A stretch of 64,000 nucleotides of DNA, from positions 1 to 64,000 of the forward strand of contig JAGQRV010000037.1 in the NCBI GenBank assembly GCA_020425125.1. Reading direction: 5' to 3'. Shown one piece after another: positions 26,923 to 35,298 of the stretch (its first letter is position 1; every line of letters begins with the position of its first letter). The notes under the pieces were generated by a model. That model ran no database searches. It was not told the DNA's origin and saw nothing but the letters and a program-made list of their open reading frames with translations. The translations under genes were made by a program, and so were the position numbers. Source of the stretch: Paracoccaceae bacterium (GTDB taxonomy: Bacteria > Pseudomonadota > Alphaproteobacteria > Rhodobacterales > Rhodobacteraceae).

Positions 26923-28020
26923 TTAGTCATTTCGGCCGGGGTTTGAAACAGCTTTCTTCAGTGCAGCAACATCTGCGATCAGCTTCGGCAGGCGCCGCAG
27001 CGCCTTGTAGGTCTCCACATGCGTGGTCATCTTCACCGCCGGATACCCGAGGATCACACGGCCGGCAGGCACATTTGTGAAGATCTTCGCTGCCCCTCCG
27101 GCCACCACGTCGTCGCCAATGAAGATATTGTCGTTGACGCCGACCTGACCCGCAAGAACCACGCGGTTGCCGATCCGGGTCGATCCCGCGACGCCGACCA
27201 TCGAGCAGAGCATGCAGTCCTCGCCGACGACGACGTTGTGGCCGATCTGGACAAGGTTGTCGATCTTGGTACCCCGGCCGACCTTGGTCGCACGGATCGT
27301 GCCCCGGTCGATGGTCGCGTTCGATCCGACCTCGACATCGTCGCCGATCTCCACCGAGCCGAGCGTGTGGATGCGAGTCCAGTGCTGCTCGCCTTCTGCG
27401 ACATGGTCGCCCTCGCCCAAGGTCTCGCGCACCTTCTCCACCGACGATTTCTCCGGCGTGACGAAGGCGAAGCTGTCACCGCCGATCACCGCGCCGGGCT
27501 GGGCGATGAAGCGGTCACCGATGACTACCCGGGCACCGATGCGGACACCGGAATGGATCAGCGCATCGGCACCGATCCTGGCATCCTCGGCGATGGTCGC
27601 CTGCCCGACGATCCGGGCCCGCGGGCCGATCTTCGCCCGCGCCCCGATCACCGTGAGCGGTCCGATCCGGGCGCCCAGGCCGATCTCGGCCGTCGGGTCG
27701 ATCACGCAGGACGGATGGACCCCGTCGACGATCTCCGGCCCCCGGTCGAACAGCTTGGAGAGATGCGCCATCGCAAGCCGCGGGCGATTCACGAACAGCG
27801 CGGCTTCAAGCCCCATCGCCTGCCAGTCGGCGCCTTCCCAGAGAAGCGCCACTTTCGCCTTCCCCCTCGGGATCCCGTCGGCATATTTCGGATCCATCGC
27901 CAGGGCGAGATCGTCCGGACCGCACAGGGCGGGTTCGGACGCTCCCGCGATGGTCAGGCTGGGATCACCTTCCAGCCGGGCACTGAGCGCGCGGGCGACC
28001 TGTTCAAGCGGGAAGGACAT
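26923..28020 (-). CDS. lpxD: UDP-3-O-(3-hydroxyacyl)glucosamine N-acyltransferase
   Basis: Third enzyme of lipid A synthesis: transfers a 3-hydroxyacyl chain from ACP to the 2-amino group of UDP-3-O-acyl-glucosamine. The 365-residue protein has an N-terminal uridine-binding domain (about residues 1-95), then a left-handed beta helix of hexapeptide repeats (about 100-330; IGLGARIGPLTVIG). The catalytic histidine is in VQIGHNVVVGED (about residue 260), with the nearby ATIDRGTI segment, and an alpha-helical tail closes the protein. It sits apart from bamA-fabZ-lpxA and next to a private ACP and ketosynthase, so it may be a paralogue. Confidence 0.9.
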   Translation of the reverse strand: MSFPLEQVARALSARLEGDPSLTIAGASEPALCGPDDLALAMDPKYADGIPRGKAKVALLWEGADWQAMGLEAALFVNRPRLAMAHLSKLFDRGPEIVDGVHPSCVIDPTAEIGLGARIGPLTVIGARAKIGPRARIVGQATIAEDARIGADALIHSGVRIGARVVIGDRFIAQPGAVIGGDSFAFVTPEKSSVEKVRETLGEGDHVAEGEQHWTRIHTLGSVEIGDDVEVGSNATIDRGTIRATKVGRGTKIDNLVQIGHNVVVGEDCMLCSMVGVAGSTRIGNRVVLAGQVGVNDNIFIGDDVVAGGAAKIFTNVPAGRVILGYPAVKMTTHVETYKALRRLPKLIADVAALKKAVSNPGRND

Positions 28021-28053
28021 GGGGACTCCGGCAGTCGTGGACCTGCCAGACGT

Positions 28054-29652
28054 TTAGCCTCCTGCGGCGCGAAGCGAAACCCCAGCCCGCGCCAGCGCCT
28101 GGAAGACCTGCGCATCCCGGCCGTAGACGTCCGGCCTGTACTGGATGGCGCCGCTTTCGGCCTGGAAGGCGGTGAAATAGACCAGATGCACCGGCACCGG
28201 CGGCTGGAGCGTGATCACGGTTTCACGCCCGGTCGCCACCTTCGACTGGTAGAGGCCCTGGGGGTTGGACGTCTGCCGCGACAACAGCACATAGGCGAGC
28301 GCCTGCGGATCGGCGACGCGGATGCAGCCATGGCTGAACATGCGCGGGTTGCGTGCAAAGAGCGACTTGGTCGGCGTATCGTGAAGATAGATGTTGTGCG
28401 GATTGGGGAACAGGAACTTCACCTCCCCCAGCGCATTCCCTTCGCTCGGCGGTTCGGTCAGGCGGAAGGGAAAGTTCGATTCGCTATAGTTGGCGAAGTT
28501 GACGGACGAACGCGACACCCGGTTGCCGGCCTGGTCGGTGAGCACCAGGTTGCCGACCGAGTTGGGGTTCTGCTTCAGCATCGGCAGATATTCGCGCGTC
28601 GCGATCGAATAGGGCACGTTCCAAGTCGGGTTCACCACCATCATCTCCATCATGTCGGAGAATTCGGGAGTGCGGTGCGTGCTCTGGTTCTGGCCGACGA
28701 TCACCCGGGTCGCAAAGACGATCCTGCCGTTGTCGACAACTTCGGCGGTGAAATCCGGAATGTTGACCCAGACATAGCGCTGGCCGAGCGGGTAGTTCAT
28801 CCACCGCTCGCGCTCCATCGCGACGATGACCTGCTTCAGCCGGTCGGCCGGATCCTTGTTGATTTCGGCAATGGTTCCCGACCCCGCGACACCGTCCGCG
28901 GCAAGTCCGTGATCAAGCTGGAAGCGCGCCACGACCTGCTGCAAGCCGGCATCGTAGACCGGCGAGGTGCCGGTGCGGCCATAGCCCAGTGCGGCAAGAC
29001 GGTTGCGCAGGACCACCACCTGCTGGGACGAGACGCCGGGCTTGAGCGCGGCCCCGACCTTCGGCCCCCAGCCGCCTGCGCCGAGCGCGCGCTCGAGTTG
29101 CGCCTTCTCCTTCAGGAGCGCCTTGTAGTCCGAGGACTGGGGCGGCAGCGAATTCAGAAAGCCCTTGGGCGAACTCTTGGAAAACGCGGCAAGCGTACCA
29201 GCCTGGCCTCGGCGCGGCGCCGCCCGGTCGATATCAGAGTTCACCTGCGACGGCGTCAGAATGCCGGACTGCACGTCGCGAGCATATTCCGCAAATGCAT
29301 GCGAGAGCATCGCCTCGGCGCGGGCCTTCTCGGCCGGCGAACGCGCGGACTTCACTGCGGCGTTCAGCGCGTCGATCCGGTAGGCGGGCACCGGAAGGCC
29401 CTGGTCGCCGGCATGGCTCAACGCATCGAAGAACGCACCGACGCGCTGCTTGTCCTTGTACCCGCCGCCCATCCAGATCGGCTGGTAGCCGCGCGAGGCA
29501 TAGAACTCCGTCAGCACCCGATCGTTCGCGACCGCCGCGGCGAGGCTCTGCGAGAAGCCTCCGGCACTCTGGGCGGATGCGCTACCTGCGAGCAACACGG
29601 CAAGGAGTGCCAGAATGCGACGCGAACGCGATGGAATGACCGTTGCGATCAT
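28054..29652 (-). CDS. L,D-transpeptidase, YcbB/LdtD-like
   Basis: Makes 3-3 crosslinks in peptidoglycan or attaches proteins to it. The 532-residue periplasmic protein has a signal peptide (about residues 1-28, ending ASAQS), a helical scaffold region, a peptidoglycan-binding repeat (about residues 225-260; VARFQLDHGLAADGVAG) and a YkuD catalytic domain (about residues 295-470). The nucleophile is in FSHGCIRV (Cys about 443). Length and order match the LdtD/YcbB type with a capping insertion. It lies upstream of lpxD in the same direction and is divergent from a second murein enzyme. Confidence 0.92.
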   Translation of the reverse strand: MIATVIPSRSRRILALLAVLLAGSASAQSAGGFSQSLAAAVANDRVLTEFYASRGYQPIWMGGGYKDKQRVGAFFDALSHAGDQGLPVPAYRIDALNAAVKSARSPAEKARAEAMLSHAFAEYARDVQSGILTPSQVNSDIDRAAPRRGQAGTLAAFSKSSPKGFLNSLPPQSSDYKALLKEKAQLERALGAGGWGPKVGAALKPGVSSQQVVVLRNRLAALGYGRTGTSPVYDAGLQQVVARFQLDHGLAADGVAGSGTIAEINKDPADRLKQVIVAMERERWMNYPLGQRYVWVNIPDFTAEVVDNGRIVFATRVIVGQNQSTHRTPEFSDMMEMMVVNPTWNVPYSIATREYLPMLKQNPNSVGNLVLTDQAGNRVSRSSVNFANYSESNFPFRLTEPPSEGNALGEVKFLFPNPHNIYLHDTPTKSLFARNPRMFSHGCIRVADPQALAYVLLSRQTSNPQGLYQSKVATGRETVITLQPPVPVHLVYFTAFQAESGAIQYRPDVYGRDAQVFQALARAGVSLRAAGG

Positions 29653-29970
29653 GGATACGTACTCCCGTTACGAAATGCCGGCAAATCTCGCGCCATTATG
29701 TCCGTTGTGCGTCCGGCATGCAAAATACAAGGGCTTCACAATGAACGGCGCGTTACCCGCCTGTCGCAGCCTGGCAACGCCCCGCCATCCGCCGCATCGT
29801 CGCAGATTGACCTGCCGATCGGCTCGATAGGCAAGAATCCGCCTATCTTTCCGCGGCCTTGCCCGACTTAACCAAAGGGGCAATACGACCGTTTCTGTTG
29901 TATCTGCGGACAATTTGTGGGAAAGTTTCCGCAATAGCCGCGAATGCGGTGATAATGAGGCAGAGCAGGC
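29653..29970. other. Divergent intergenic region between two peptidoglycan enzymes
   Basis: 318 bases with no convincing gene. It must hold the promoters of the L,D-transpeptidase (minus) and the DUF882 protease (plus). It is richer in A and T than its neighbours (e.g. around 29690-29740 and 29880-29950). A GAGGCAGAGCAGG ribosome site precedes the plus-strand gene. I see no conserved operator. Confidence 0.6.
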
Positions 29971-30546
29971 ATGACATCAGAACAATCGGGCGCGCCCCGT
30001 CTTTCAAGGCGTGGGCTGCTGGCAGCCTTCGCAGCGACCGCAGTCACAGCCGCGCCGGCGGGCGCTGGCGTTTTCGGAGTCTTGCGCGGAGGCGGCGACG
30101 TACGGCGAATCCGGATGTATTCCGGTCGCACCGGCGAATCCATCGACATGATCTACTGGGTGGACGGCAAGTACATCAAGCCGGCCCTGCAGGAGATCAG
30201 CTATTTCATGCGCGACTGGCGCGAGAACAAGGCGGTACAGATCGACGCCCGCACCGTCGATATCATGGCGGCATCCCATGCGCTGCTGGGTGTCGATGAG
30301 CCCTACCTCCTTCTTTCCGGCTACCGCACGCCCAAGACCAACGCGATGCTGCGGTCGAGGTCCTCCGGCGTGGCGCGGAATTCATATCACATCCGCGGTC
30401 AGGCCGCCGACCTTCGGCTGAAGGGCCGCAGCGTAAACCAGATGGCGCGCGCAGCCTCCACTTGTGCCGCCGGCGGTGTCGGAACCTATTACGGATCCAA
30501 CTTCGTTCACATGGATTGCGGTCCGCAGCGCCACTGGACCGGCTGA
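29971..30546 (+). CDS. DUF882/MepK-type murein endopeptidase, Tat-exported
   Basis: A 191-residue zinc peptidase-like protein. It begins with a twin-arginine signal (LSRRGLLAAFAATAV), cleaved near AGAG, and continues into a peptidase M15-like domain. The zinc ligands are visible as H-x6-D in SYHIRGQAADLRL and as the C-terminal HMD in FVHMDCGPQRHW. The E. coli relative MepK (YcbK) hydrolyses 3-3 crosslinks made by L,D-transpeptidases. An L,D-transpeptidase divergently encoded next door gives the same maker/breaker pair. Confidence 0.88.
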   Translation: MTSEQSGAPRLSRRGLLAAFAATAVTAAPAGAGVFGVLRGGGDVRRIRMYSGRTGESIDMIYWVDGKYIKPALQEISYFMRDWRENKAVQIDARTVDIMAASHALLGVDEPYLLLSGYRTPKTNAMLRSRSSGVARNSYHIRGQAADLRLKGRSVNQMARAASTCAAGGVGTYYGSNFVHMDCGPQRHWTG

Positions 30547-30607
30547 GTCTGGGCGAGAAGCCGCGCTTTTACCGGAGTGGACGCCGGTATTCTGAGCCGA
30601 CAGGAAG

Positions 30608-30645
30608 ACCCGGCACGGCAATTGGCCCGTGTCGGGCCTTTTATT
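30608..30645 (+). terminator. Rho-independent terminator after the DUF882 gene
   Basis: Arms CCCGGCACGG and CCGTGTCGGG (one G-T pair) around a short loop, followed by CCTTTTATTTT. It sits between convergent genes. Confidence 0.8.
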
Positions 30646-30688
30646 TTGCCGCCACCCACCACCACGTCAGCGTTTCAGGTCGCCGTGC

Positions 30689-32005
30689 CTACCGGGCGAC
30701 GATCAGATCGGCGCAAAGGCCGCCCAGCCGCTCGCTACGCCCAAGTTTCAGCCGACCGCCATGCTTGCGGGCAATGTCGGCCGCGATCGCAAGTCCCAGG
30801 CCGACGCCGGCCTGATCCTGGTTCCGTGCCGGGTCGAGGCGCGCAAACGGCTTCAGAGCATCGTCATAGCGCCCTTCCGGGATCCCGGGCCCGTCGTCCT
30901 CGACCCGCACGCGCACGAGGCTGCCCAGATCCTCGACCGCAACCTCGGCGTGCTTTCCATACCGCGCCGCATTGCTGAGGAGGTTGTCGAGCGCCCGCGC
31001 CACGGCCATCGGACGGATCTTCATGATGCCGGTTTCGTCGCCCGCGCGCATGGCCACCGGCTGCCCCGCCCGCGCGGCGTCAGTAACAACCTGACGCACC
31101 AGGACCGTCAGGTCGGTTGGCCGGACATCGTCCAGTGCATCGCCGCGGGCAAAGTTCAGGAACTCGCCGACGAGACGCTCCATGTCCTGCACGTCCTTCA
31201 GCATTGCCTCGGTCTCGTCCGAAGGATCCAGCATCGACAGCTCCAGCTTCAGCCGGGTCAGCGGCGTGCGCAGATCGTGACTGACGCCGGAGAGCATCAG
31301 CGTGCGCTGTTCGATATGCCGCTCGATCCGGGCCCGCATGTCGAGGAATGCCTGGCCCGCGCTGCGCACCTCGGTCGCACCCGAAGGCCGGTAGGTCACG
31401 TGGCGACCCTTGCCAAATTCCTCGGCCGCTCGCGCAAGCCGCCGGATCGGGCGAAGCTGGTTGCGCAGGAAGATCGAGGCGATCAGGGTCATCAGGACAC
31501 TGGTGAAGATCATCCAGACCAGCAGCTGGTGCGGGTTCGTCGCCGAGACCCGGCTTCGCGGCATGGCCAGTTCGAGTCCGCCGAAGCGACTGCCAAACGA
31601 GACATGGACCGCGCGGGGGTCGGTGGCGAGGTCGATGCCGCTGATCTCCGGCATGGCCTCCCGCAGCGTCCGGATCACCACCCTGCCCGACAGGTCGTAG
31701 AAGGGACGCGAATCCCCGTCGATCGGCTGCGCCGGGATCGTCGCTTCAAGACCGAGCGAGGGTCCCAGCGTTCGGGCCACGAGCTGCGCCGCCGCAAGTC
31801 CGGGCTGAGCCTCGATCCGATCGACCAGGTACTCGATCTCGGCCAGAACGCTGCGGGTCATCTGAGCAGTGACGTCCTCGAAAAGCCGCTGGATGAAGAC
31901 GACCGAAACGACCACCTGGACCGAGATGATCGGCAGGATCAGGATCAGTGCGGCCCGCCCGTAGAGGCTTCGCGGCATCCACCATTTGAGAAATCCGAAG
32001 TTCAT
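30689..32005 (-). CDS. Sensor histidine kinase, EnvZ-like
   Basis: A 438-residue two-component sensor. It has membrane segment 1 (about residues 15-37), a periplasmic domain (about 38-155), membrane segment 2 (about 160-180), a HAMP linker, and a HisKA helix pair with the phosphorylated histidine in SGVSHDLRTPLTR (about residue 240). The ATPase domain shows the N box (NLLSNAARYG), the G1 box (VEDDGPGIPE) and GVGLGLAIA. The domain order is that of EnvZ. No response regulator gene lies directly beside it in this window, and the signal sensed is unknown. It is divergent from the MBL hydrolase with only 43 bases between. Confidence 0.9.
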   Translation of the reverse strand: MNFGFLKWWMPRSLYGRAALILILPIISVQVVVSVVFIQRLFEDVTAQMTRSVLAEIEYLVDRIEAQPGLAAAQLVARTLGPSLGLEATIPAQPIDGDSRPFYDLSGRVVIRTLREAMPEISGIDLATDPRAVHVSFGSRFGGLELAMPRSRVSATNPHQLLVWMIFTSVLMTLIASIFLRNQLRPIRRLARAAEEFGKGRHVTYRPSGATEVRSAGQAFLDMRARIERHIEQRTLMLSGVSHDLRTPLTRLKLELSMLDPSDETEAMLKDVQDMERLVGEFLNFARGDALDDVRPTDLTVLVRQVVTDAARAGQPVAMRAGDETGIMKIRPMAVARALDNLLSNAARYGKHAEVAVEDLGSLVRVRVEDDGPGIPEGRYDDALKPFARLDPARNQDQAGVGLGLAIAADIARKHGGRLKLGRSERLGGLCADLIVAR

Positions 32006-32048
32006 GGCGTATAGCTGACCACGCCCACCGGAGACAGGAAAGCGTCAA

Positions 32049-32966
32049 ATGGAAGCCGCCACATTCGATCCGCCACCGGGCGTTGCCGAGGTGGTTGCCG
32101 ACGGTCTCAGGCGTCTCTTGGCGCCGAATCCGGGACCGATGACCTTCCGCGGCACGAACACCTATCTGCTGGGCAATCGCGGGATCGCGGTGATCGACCC
32201 GGGCCCCGACAATCCGGCGCATCTGGCTGCGATCCTCGGCGCGCTCGGCCCCGGACAGGCGATCAGCCACATCCTCGTGACCCATGCCCACAGGGACCAC
32301 TCGCCTCTCGCAAGACGGCTCTCGGCTGCGACGGACGCGCCGGTTCTCGCCTTTGGCGACGCCCAAGCCGGACGGAGCGCCGTGATGCAGGATCTCGCTG
32401 CCTCCGGCATGGCGGGCGGAGGCGAAGGCGTGGATATCGAGTTCAGTCCCGACGCCGTTCTCCAGGACAAGACGGTAGTTGCCGGGGACGGCTGGGAGGT
32501 TACCGCTCTCTGGACCCCCGGGCATATGGGAAACCATCTGTGCTTCGCCTGGACCGACACCGTGTTTTCCGGCGATCTGGTGATGGACTGGGCCACGTCG
32601 CTGATCTCGCCACCCGATGGCGATGTGGCGGCGTTTCGCGCTTCCTGTCGGCGCCTTCGCGCGCACGGCCCACGCCGGCTCTGGCCTGGCCACGGCGCCC
32701 CTGTCGACGACCCGGCGGCACGGATCGACTGGCTGATGGCACATCGCGAAGCCCGCGAGGCACAGATCCTCGCTGTTCTAGAAGCCGGACCGATGAGTCC
32801 AAACGAGTTGGCGCTGGCGATCTATCGCGACACTGTTCCGACACTTCTGCCCGCCGCGGCCCGGAACGTTCTTGCCCATCTGGCCGATCTGGCATCCCGC
32901 GGCGTGGTGACGGCAAGCCCCCGGCTTGGCCCCTCGGCCGTTTTCGACCTTGCGCGCCGCGCCTGA
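32049..32966 (+). CDS. MBL-fold metallohydrolase (LACTB2-like)
   Basis: A 305-residue metallo-beta-lactamase-fold hydrolase. Metal ligands appear in VTHAHRDHSPLA (HxHxDH, about residues 77-84), in the GHMGNHLCF histidine and in FSGDLVMDW. The C-terminal 60 residues form a winged-helix-like region (SPNELALAIYRDTVP), which is the LACTB2/ribonuclease-Z-like layout that hydrolyses nucleic acid or thioesters in characterised members. The substrate here is unknown. It starts with MEAATFDPPPG and ends shortly before the tRNA gene. Confidence 0.85.
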   Translation: MEAATFDPPPGVAEVVADGLRRLLAPNPGPMTFRGTNTYLLGNRGIAVIDPGPDNPAHLAAILGALGPGQAISHILVTHAHRDHSPLARRLSAATDAPVLAFGDAQAGRSAVMQDLAASGMAGGGEGVDIEFSPDAVLQDKTVVAGDGWEVTALWTPGHMGNHLCFAWTDTVFSGDLVMDWATSLISPPDGDVAAFRASCRRLRAHGPRRLWPGHGAPVDDPAARIDWLMAHREAREAQILAVLEAGPMSPNELALAIYRDTVPTLLPAAARNVLAHLADLASRGVVTASPRLGPSAVFDLARRA

Positions 32967-33027
32967 CAAGAATTCGCCAAATCCCTCTGGACTGCCCTGA
33001 GAGCCATTGCTATATCGCCGCCGGTGT

Positions 33028-33102
33028 TCCGGCGTAGCTCAGCGGTAGAGCAGTTGACTGTTAATCAATTGGTCGTAGGTTCGATCCCTACCGCCGGAGC
33101 CA
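33028..33102 (+). tRNA. tRNA-Asn (anticodon GTT)
   Basis: 75 bases fold as a standard cloverleaf: acceptor stem TCCGGCG/CGCCGGA, D arm GCTCAGCGGTAGAGC, anticodon loop with GTT (CTGTTAATC), T arm with GGTTCGATCC, discriminator G and an encoded CCA at 33100-33102. The GTT anticodon reads AAC and AAU. Confidence 0.97.
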
Positions 33103-33536
33103 ATCCTCCCAAATCTACGTGAGCACGGCAGCTCCAATCTGATCCCTTTTGTTGGTTGTTTGGCTGCGGTCCGTGCTCCACCTTCCGCTTTACCCTGCGC
33201 CGCCTGTTCGGATCGCAAGCCTTCACGGCTCGTACGAGGCTTGGTGAAAGTCGGACGCGATCTCGGCTTGCAGTGACACTTCCTAACGAGGTCCGCCGGC
33301 TGGCCGAGACGATCATTCGAGCCCGCTGGATACCCGTCTGGCTCAAGCGTTGCGCGCCTGATGCAGGCAGAAATTGGACACATTGGGAAGCCGTTGTTGA
33401 GTCCCTGTCGCATCGGCTACTCTAGCCGCAGGGTGGACAGCGAATTCCGAGGCATGGGGATATCAGGCGCAAGTGAACGCAGGAAAGCCGGTGACCGGCG
33501 ATCCTGCCGGCCGGCAAGCGGGCGAGCCCAGCACAG
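33103..33536. other. Intergenic region between tRNA-Asn and the regulator gene
   Basis: 434 bases with no gene I can support. Open frames in either strand have no domain-like composition, and one reads the tRNA antisense. It lacks inverted repeats typical of an integration site and there is no integrase near the tRNA. It presumably contains the promoter of the regulator at 33537. Confidence 0.6.
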
Positions 33537-34550
33537 ATGCTGAAGATCACCGCCAGCGCGGCACACTCCTACAGCGTCCTGTTCTATCTCGTGGACGGCT
33601 ATTCCATGATGGCGCTCAGTTCGGCGATCGAACCATTGCGGGCGGTCAACCGACTCACGGGGTCCGAGCGGTATTCATGGGCGACCGCTGGCGAGAGGCG
33701 CGGGAATATCATGGCCAGCAACGGAATCGAGATCCCGGCGCAGTTCGGTCTCTCGGACATGGTGGACGCGGACCTGACAGTCGTCGTCGCCAGCATCTTC
33801 GACCCAGATTTCCAGTCCCCGAAGATGTTCGCCTGGCTGCGCCGCCTCAGGGCCGAAGGGCGCATGATCGGAGCGATCAGCAACGGAACGGTCTTGCTCG
33901 CGCGCGCCGGCGTGCTGGGAAACCGCCGGGTGACGACGCACTGGGAGATGATCCGCGATCTGCAGGCGTCGCACCCGAACCTCACGGTCACATCCGACAT
34001 CTATTCGTGGGACCGGGGCGTCCTGACGGCGGCCGGCGGCGCGGCCGCGATGGACATGATGCTGGCCGTGATCATGGAGCTTGACGGCGAGGACCTGGCC
34101 TTCGACGTTGCCGAACAGTTTCTCCACGGCCCGATCCGCCCGGGTTCGCATCTTCAGCGCCACGACATAAGCTGGAGGTTTCGCGTGACCGATCCGCGGC
34201 TCCTGACGGCGATCAGGCTGATGAAGAACCACATTGCCGCTCCCGAGCGGATATCCGGCATCGCCGAGCAGGCCGGCATTTCGGAACGCCAGCTCGAGCG
34301 CCTGTTTCTGGCCGAGATCGGCAAGCATCCGTCCGAGTTTTACATCGATCTGCGGCTCAGGACGGCGCGCGGCATGCTGATCGGGTCGACCGAGCCCCTC
34401 GAAGCCATTGCCGAAGCCTGCGGCTTTTCGAGCCTCGGGCACTTCAGCCGCGCGTTCAAGGCGCGGTTCGGGGACTCACCTTCGGTTGTGCGGCGGCATC
34501 GTTCGGCGCGCTTTGGCGGATTTGTGCAAGAGAATGACGGACGGACGTAA
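33537..34550 (+). CDS. GlxA family transcriptional regulator (GbdR/CdhR-like, AraC type)
   Basis: A 337-residue regulator. It has an N-terminal DJ-1/PfpI-like amidotransferase fold (about residues 10-190) and a C-terminal AraC-type double helix-turn-helix (about residues 225-330; ISGIAEQAGISERQLERLF and IAEACGFSSLGHFSRAFK). GbdR, CdhR and related members of this group respond to glycine betaine, dimethylglycine or carnitine and activate their catabolic genes. Its place at the head of the plus-strand block of quaternary-amine genes fits that role. It is the obvious candidate controller of the whole island to 53.3 kb, which is inference. Confidence 0.88.
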   Translation: MLKITASAAHSYSVLFYLVDGYSMMALSSAIEPLRAVNRLTGSERYSWATAGERRGNIMASNGIEIPAQFGLSDMVDADLTVVVASIFDPDFQSPKMFAWLRRLRAEGRMIGAISNGTVLLARAGVLGNRRVTTHWEMIRDLQASHPNLTVTSDIYSWDRGVLTAAGGAAAMDMMLAVIMELDGEDLAFDVAEQFLHGPIRPGSHLQRHDISWRFRVTDPRLLTAIRLMKNHIAAPERISGIAEQAGISERQLERLFLAEIGKHPSEFYIDLRLRTARGMLIGSTEPLEAIAEACGFSSLGHFSRAFKARFGDSPSVVRRHRSARFGGFVQENDGRT

Positions 34551-34622
34551 GGCTCCGCACCGAGGAACGGGCTAGAGCCCCTCCATGCCGCGGCGATCAT
34601 CACGCCACGGCCGGGGGGAGCG

Positions 34623-35273
34623 ATGGAAACGCTGCAATTCATTGCCAATAATCTTGGCGTCATCCTGGGACTTGCGGTCGAGCACATCTCGATTGTCGCC
34701 GTAGCGGTGGGACTCGCCATCCTTACCGGCGTCCCCATCGGAATTGCGATCACCCAGAACAAGCGCGTCGCGGACACCGTGCTCTACGTGGCGTCGATCA
34801 TCGTGACGATCCCGTCGATCGCGCTTTTCGGCTTGATGATCCCGATCCTGTCGATGATCGGTCAGGGCATCGGCTGGCTGCCCGCCGTCATCGCGATCCT
34901 GCTCTATTCCCAGCTGCCGATCGTGCGAAACACCTATACCGCGATCACCAATGTCGATCCGGCCCTGCGCGAGGCCGCCAAGGGAATGGGCATGACCTCG
35001 TTCCAACGGCTGGCCCGGGTGGAAATTCCGCTCGCGATCCCGGTCATAATGGCGGGCGTACGTACTGCGGTAGTGATGAATATCGGTGTCGCCGCCATTG
35101 CGGCCTATATCGGCGCCGGCGGGCTTGGCGTGCTGATCGCCCGCGGCATTTCGCAGACAGATCCGCGCCAACTGATCACCGGCGCCCTCGCGGTCTCGCT
35201 GCTCGCGATCGCCGCCGACTACGCGCTTCTCTACGTCCAGAAGCGCCTGACGCCCGCCGGCCTGAAACGCTGA
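34623..35273 (+). CDS. ABC transporter permease, OpuC/ProW type (first)
   Basis: A 216-residue inner-membrane permease with about five to six hydrophobic segments. The EAA-like coupling loop is LREAAKGMGMTSFQRLARVEIPLA (about residues 118-142). Two-permease, CBS-containing OpuC/OsmVWXY systems import glycine betaine, choline, carnitine and related osmolytes. It is the first of four consecutive transporter genes (permease, ATPase, permease, binding protein), spaced by 10-31 bases. Confidence 0.92.
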   Translation: METLQFIANNLGVILGLAVEHISIVAVAVGLAILTGVPIGIAITQNKRVADTVLYVASIIVTIPSIALFGLMIPILSMIGQGIGWLPAVIAILLYSQLPIVRNTYTAITNVDPALREAAKGMGMTSFQRLARVEIPLAIPVIMAGVRTAVVMNIGVAAIAAYIGAGGLGVLIARGISQTDPRQLITGALAVSLLAIAADYALLYVQKRLTPAGLKR

Positions 35274-35298
35274 CCCCGCCCGACCGAGGACCGCCAAG

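Noticed and set aside
33039..33413. Minus-strand reading frame across tRNA-Asn ending in a QLINSQLLYR-type sequence
   Set aside because: This well-known spurious protein type arises from antisense reading of a tRNA gene; the tRNA explains the bases.
33028..33536. tRNA-Asn as an integration site for a genomic island containing the catabolic block
   Set aside because: No integrase, no repeat of the tRNA 3' end was seen downstream, and base composition does not change.
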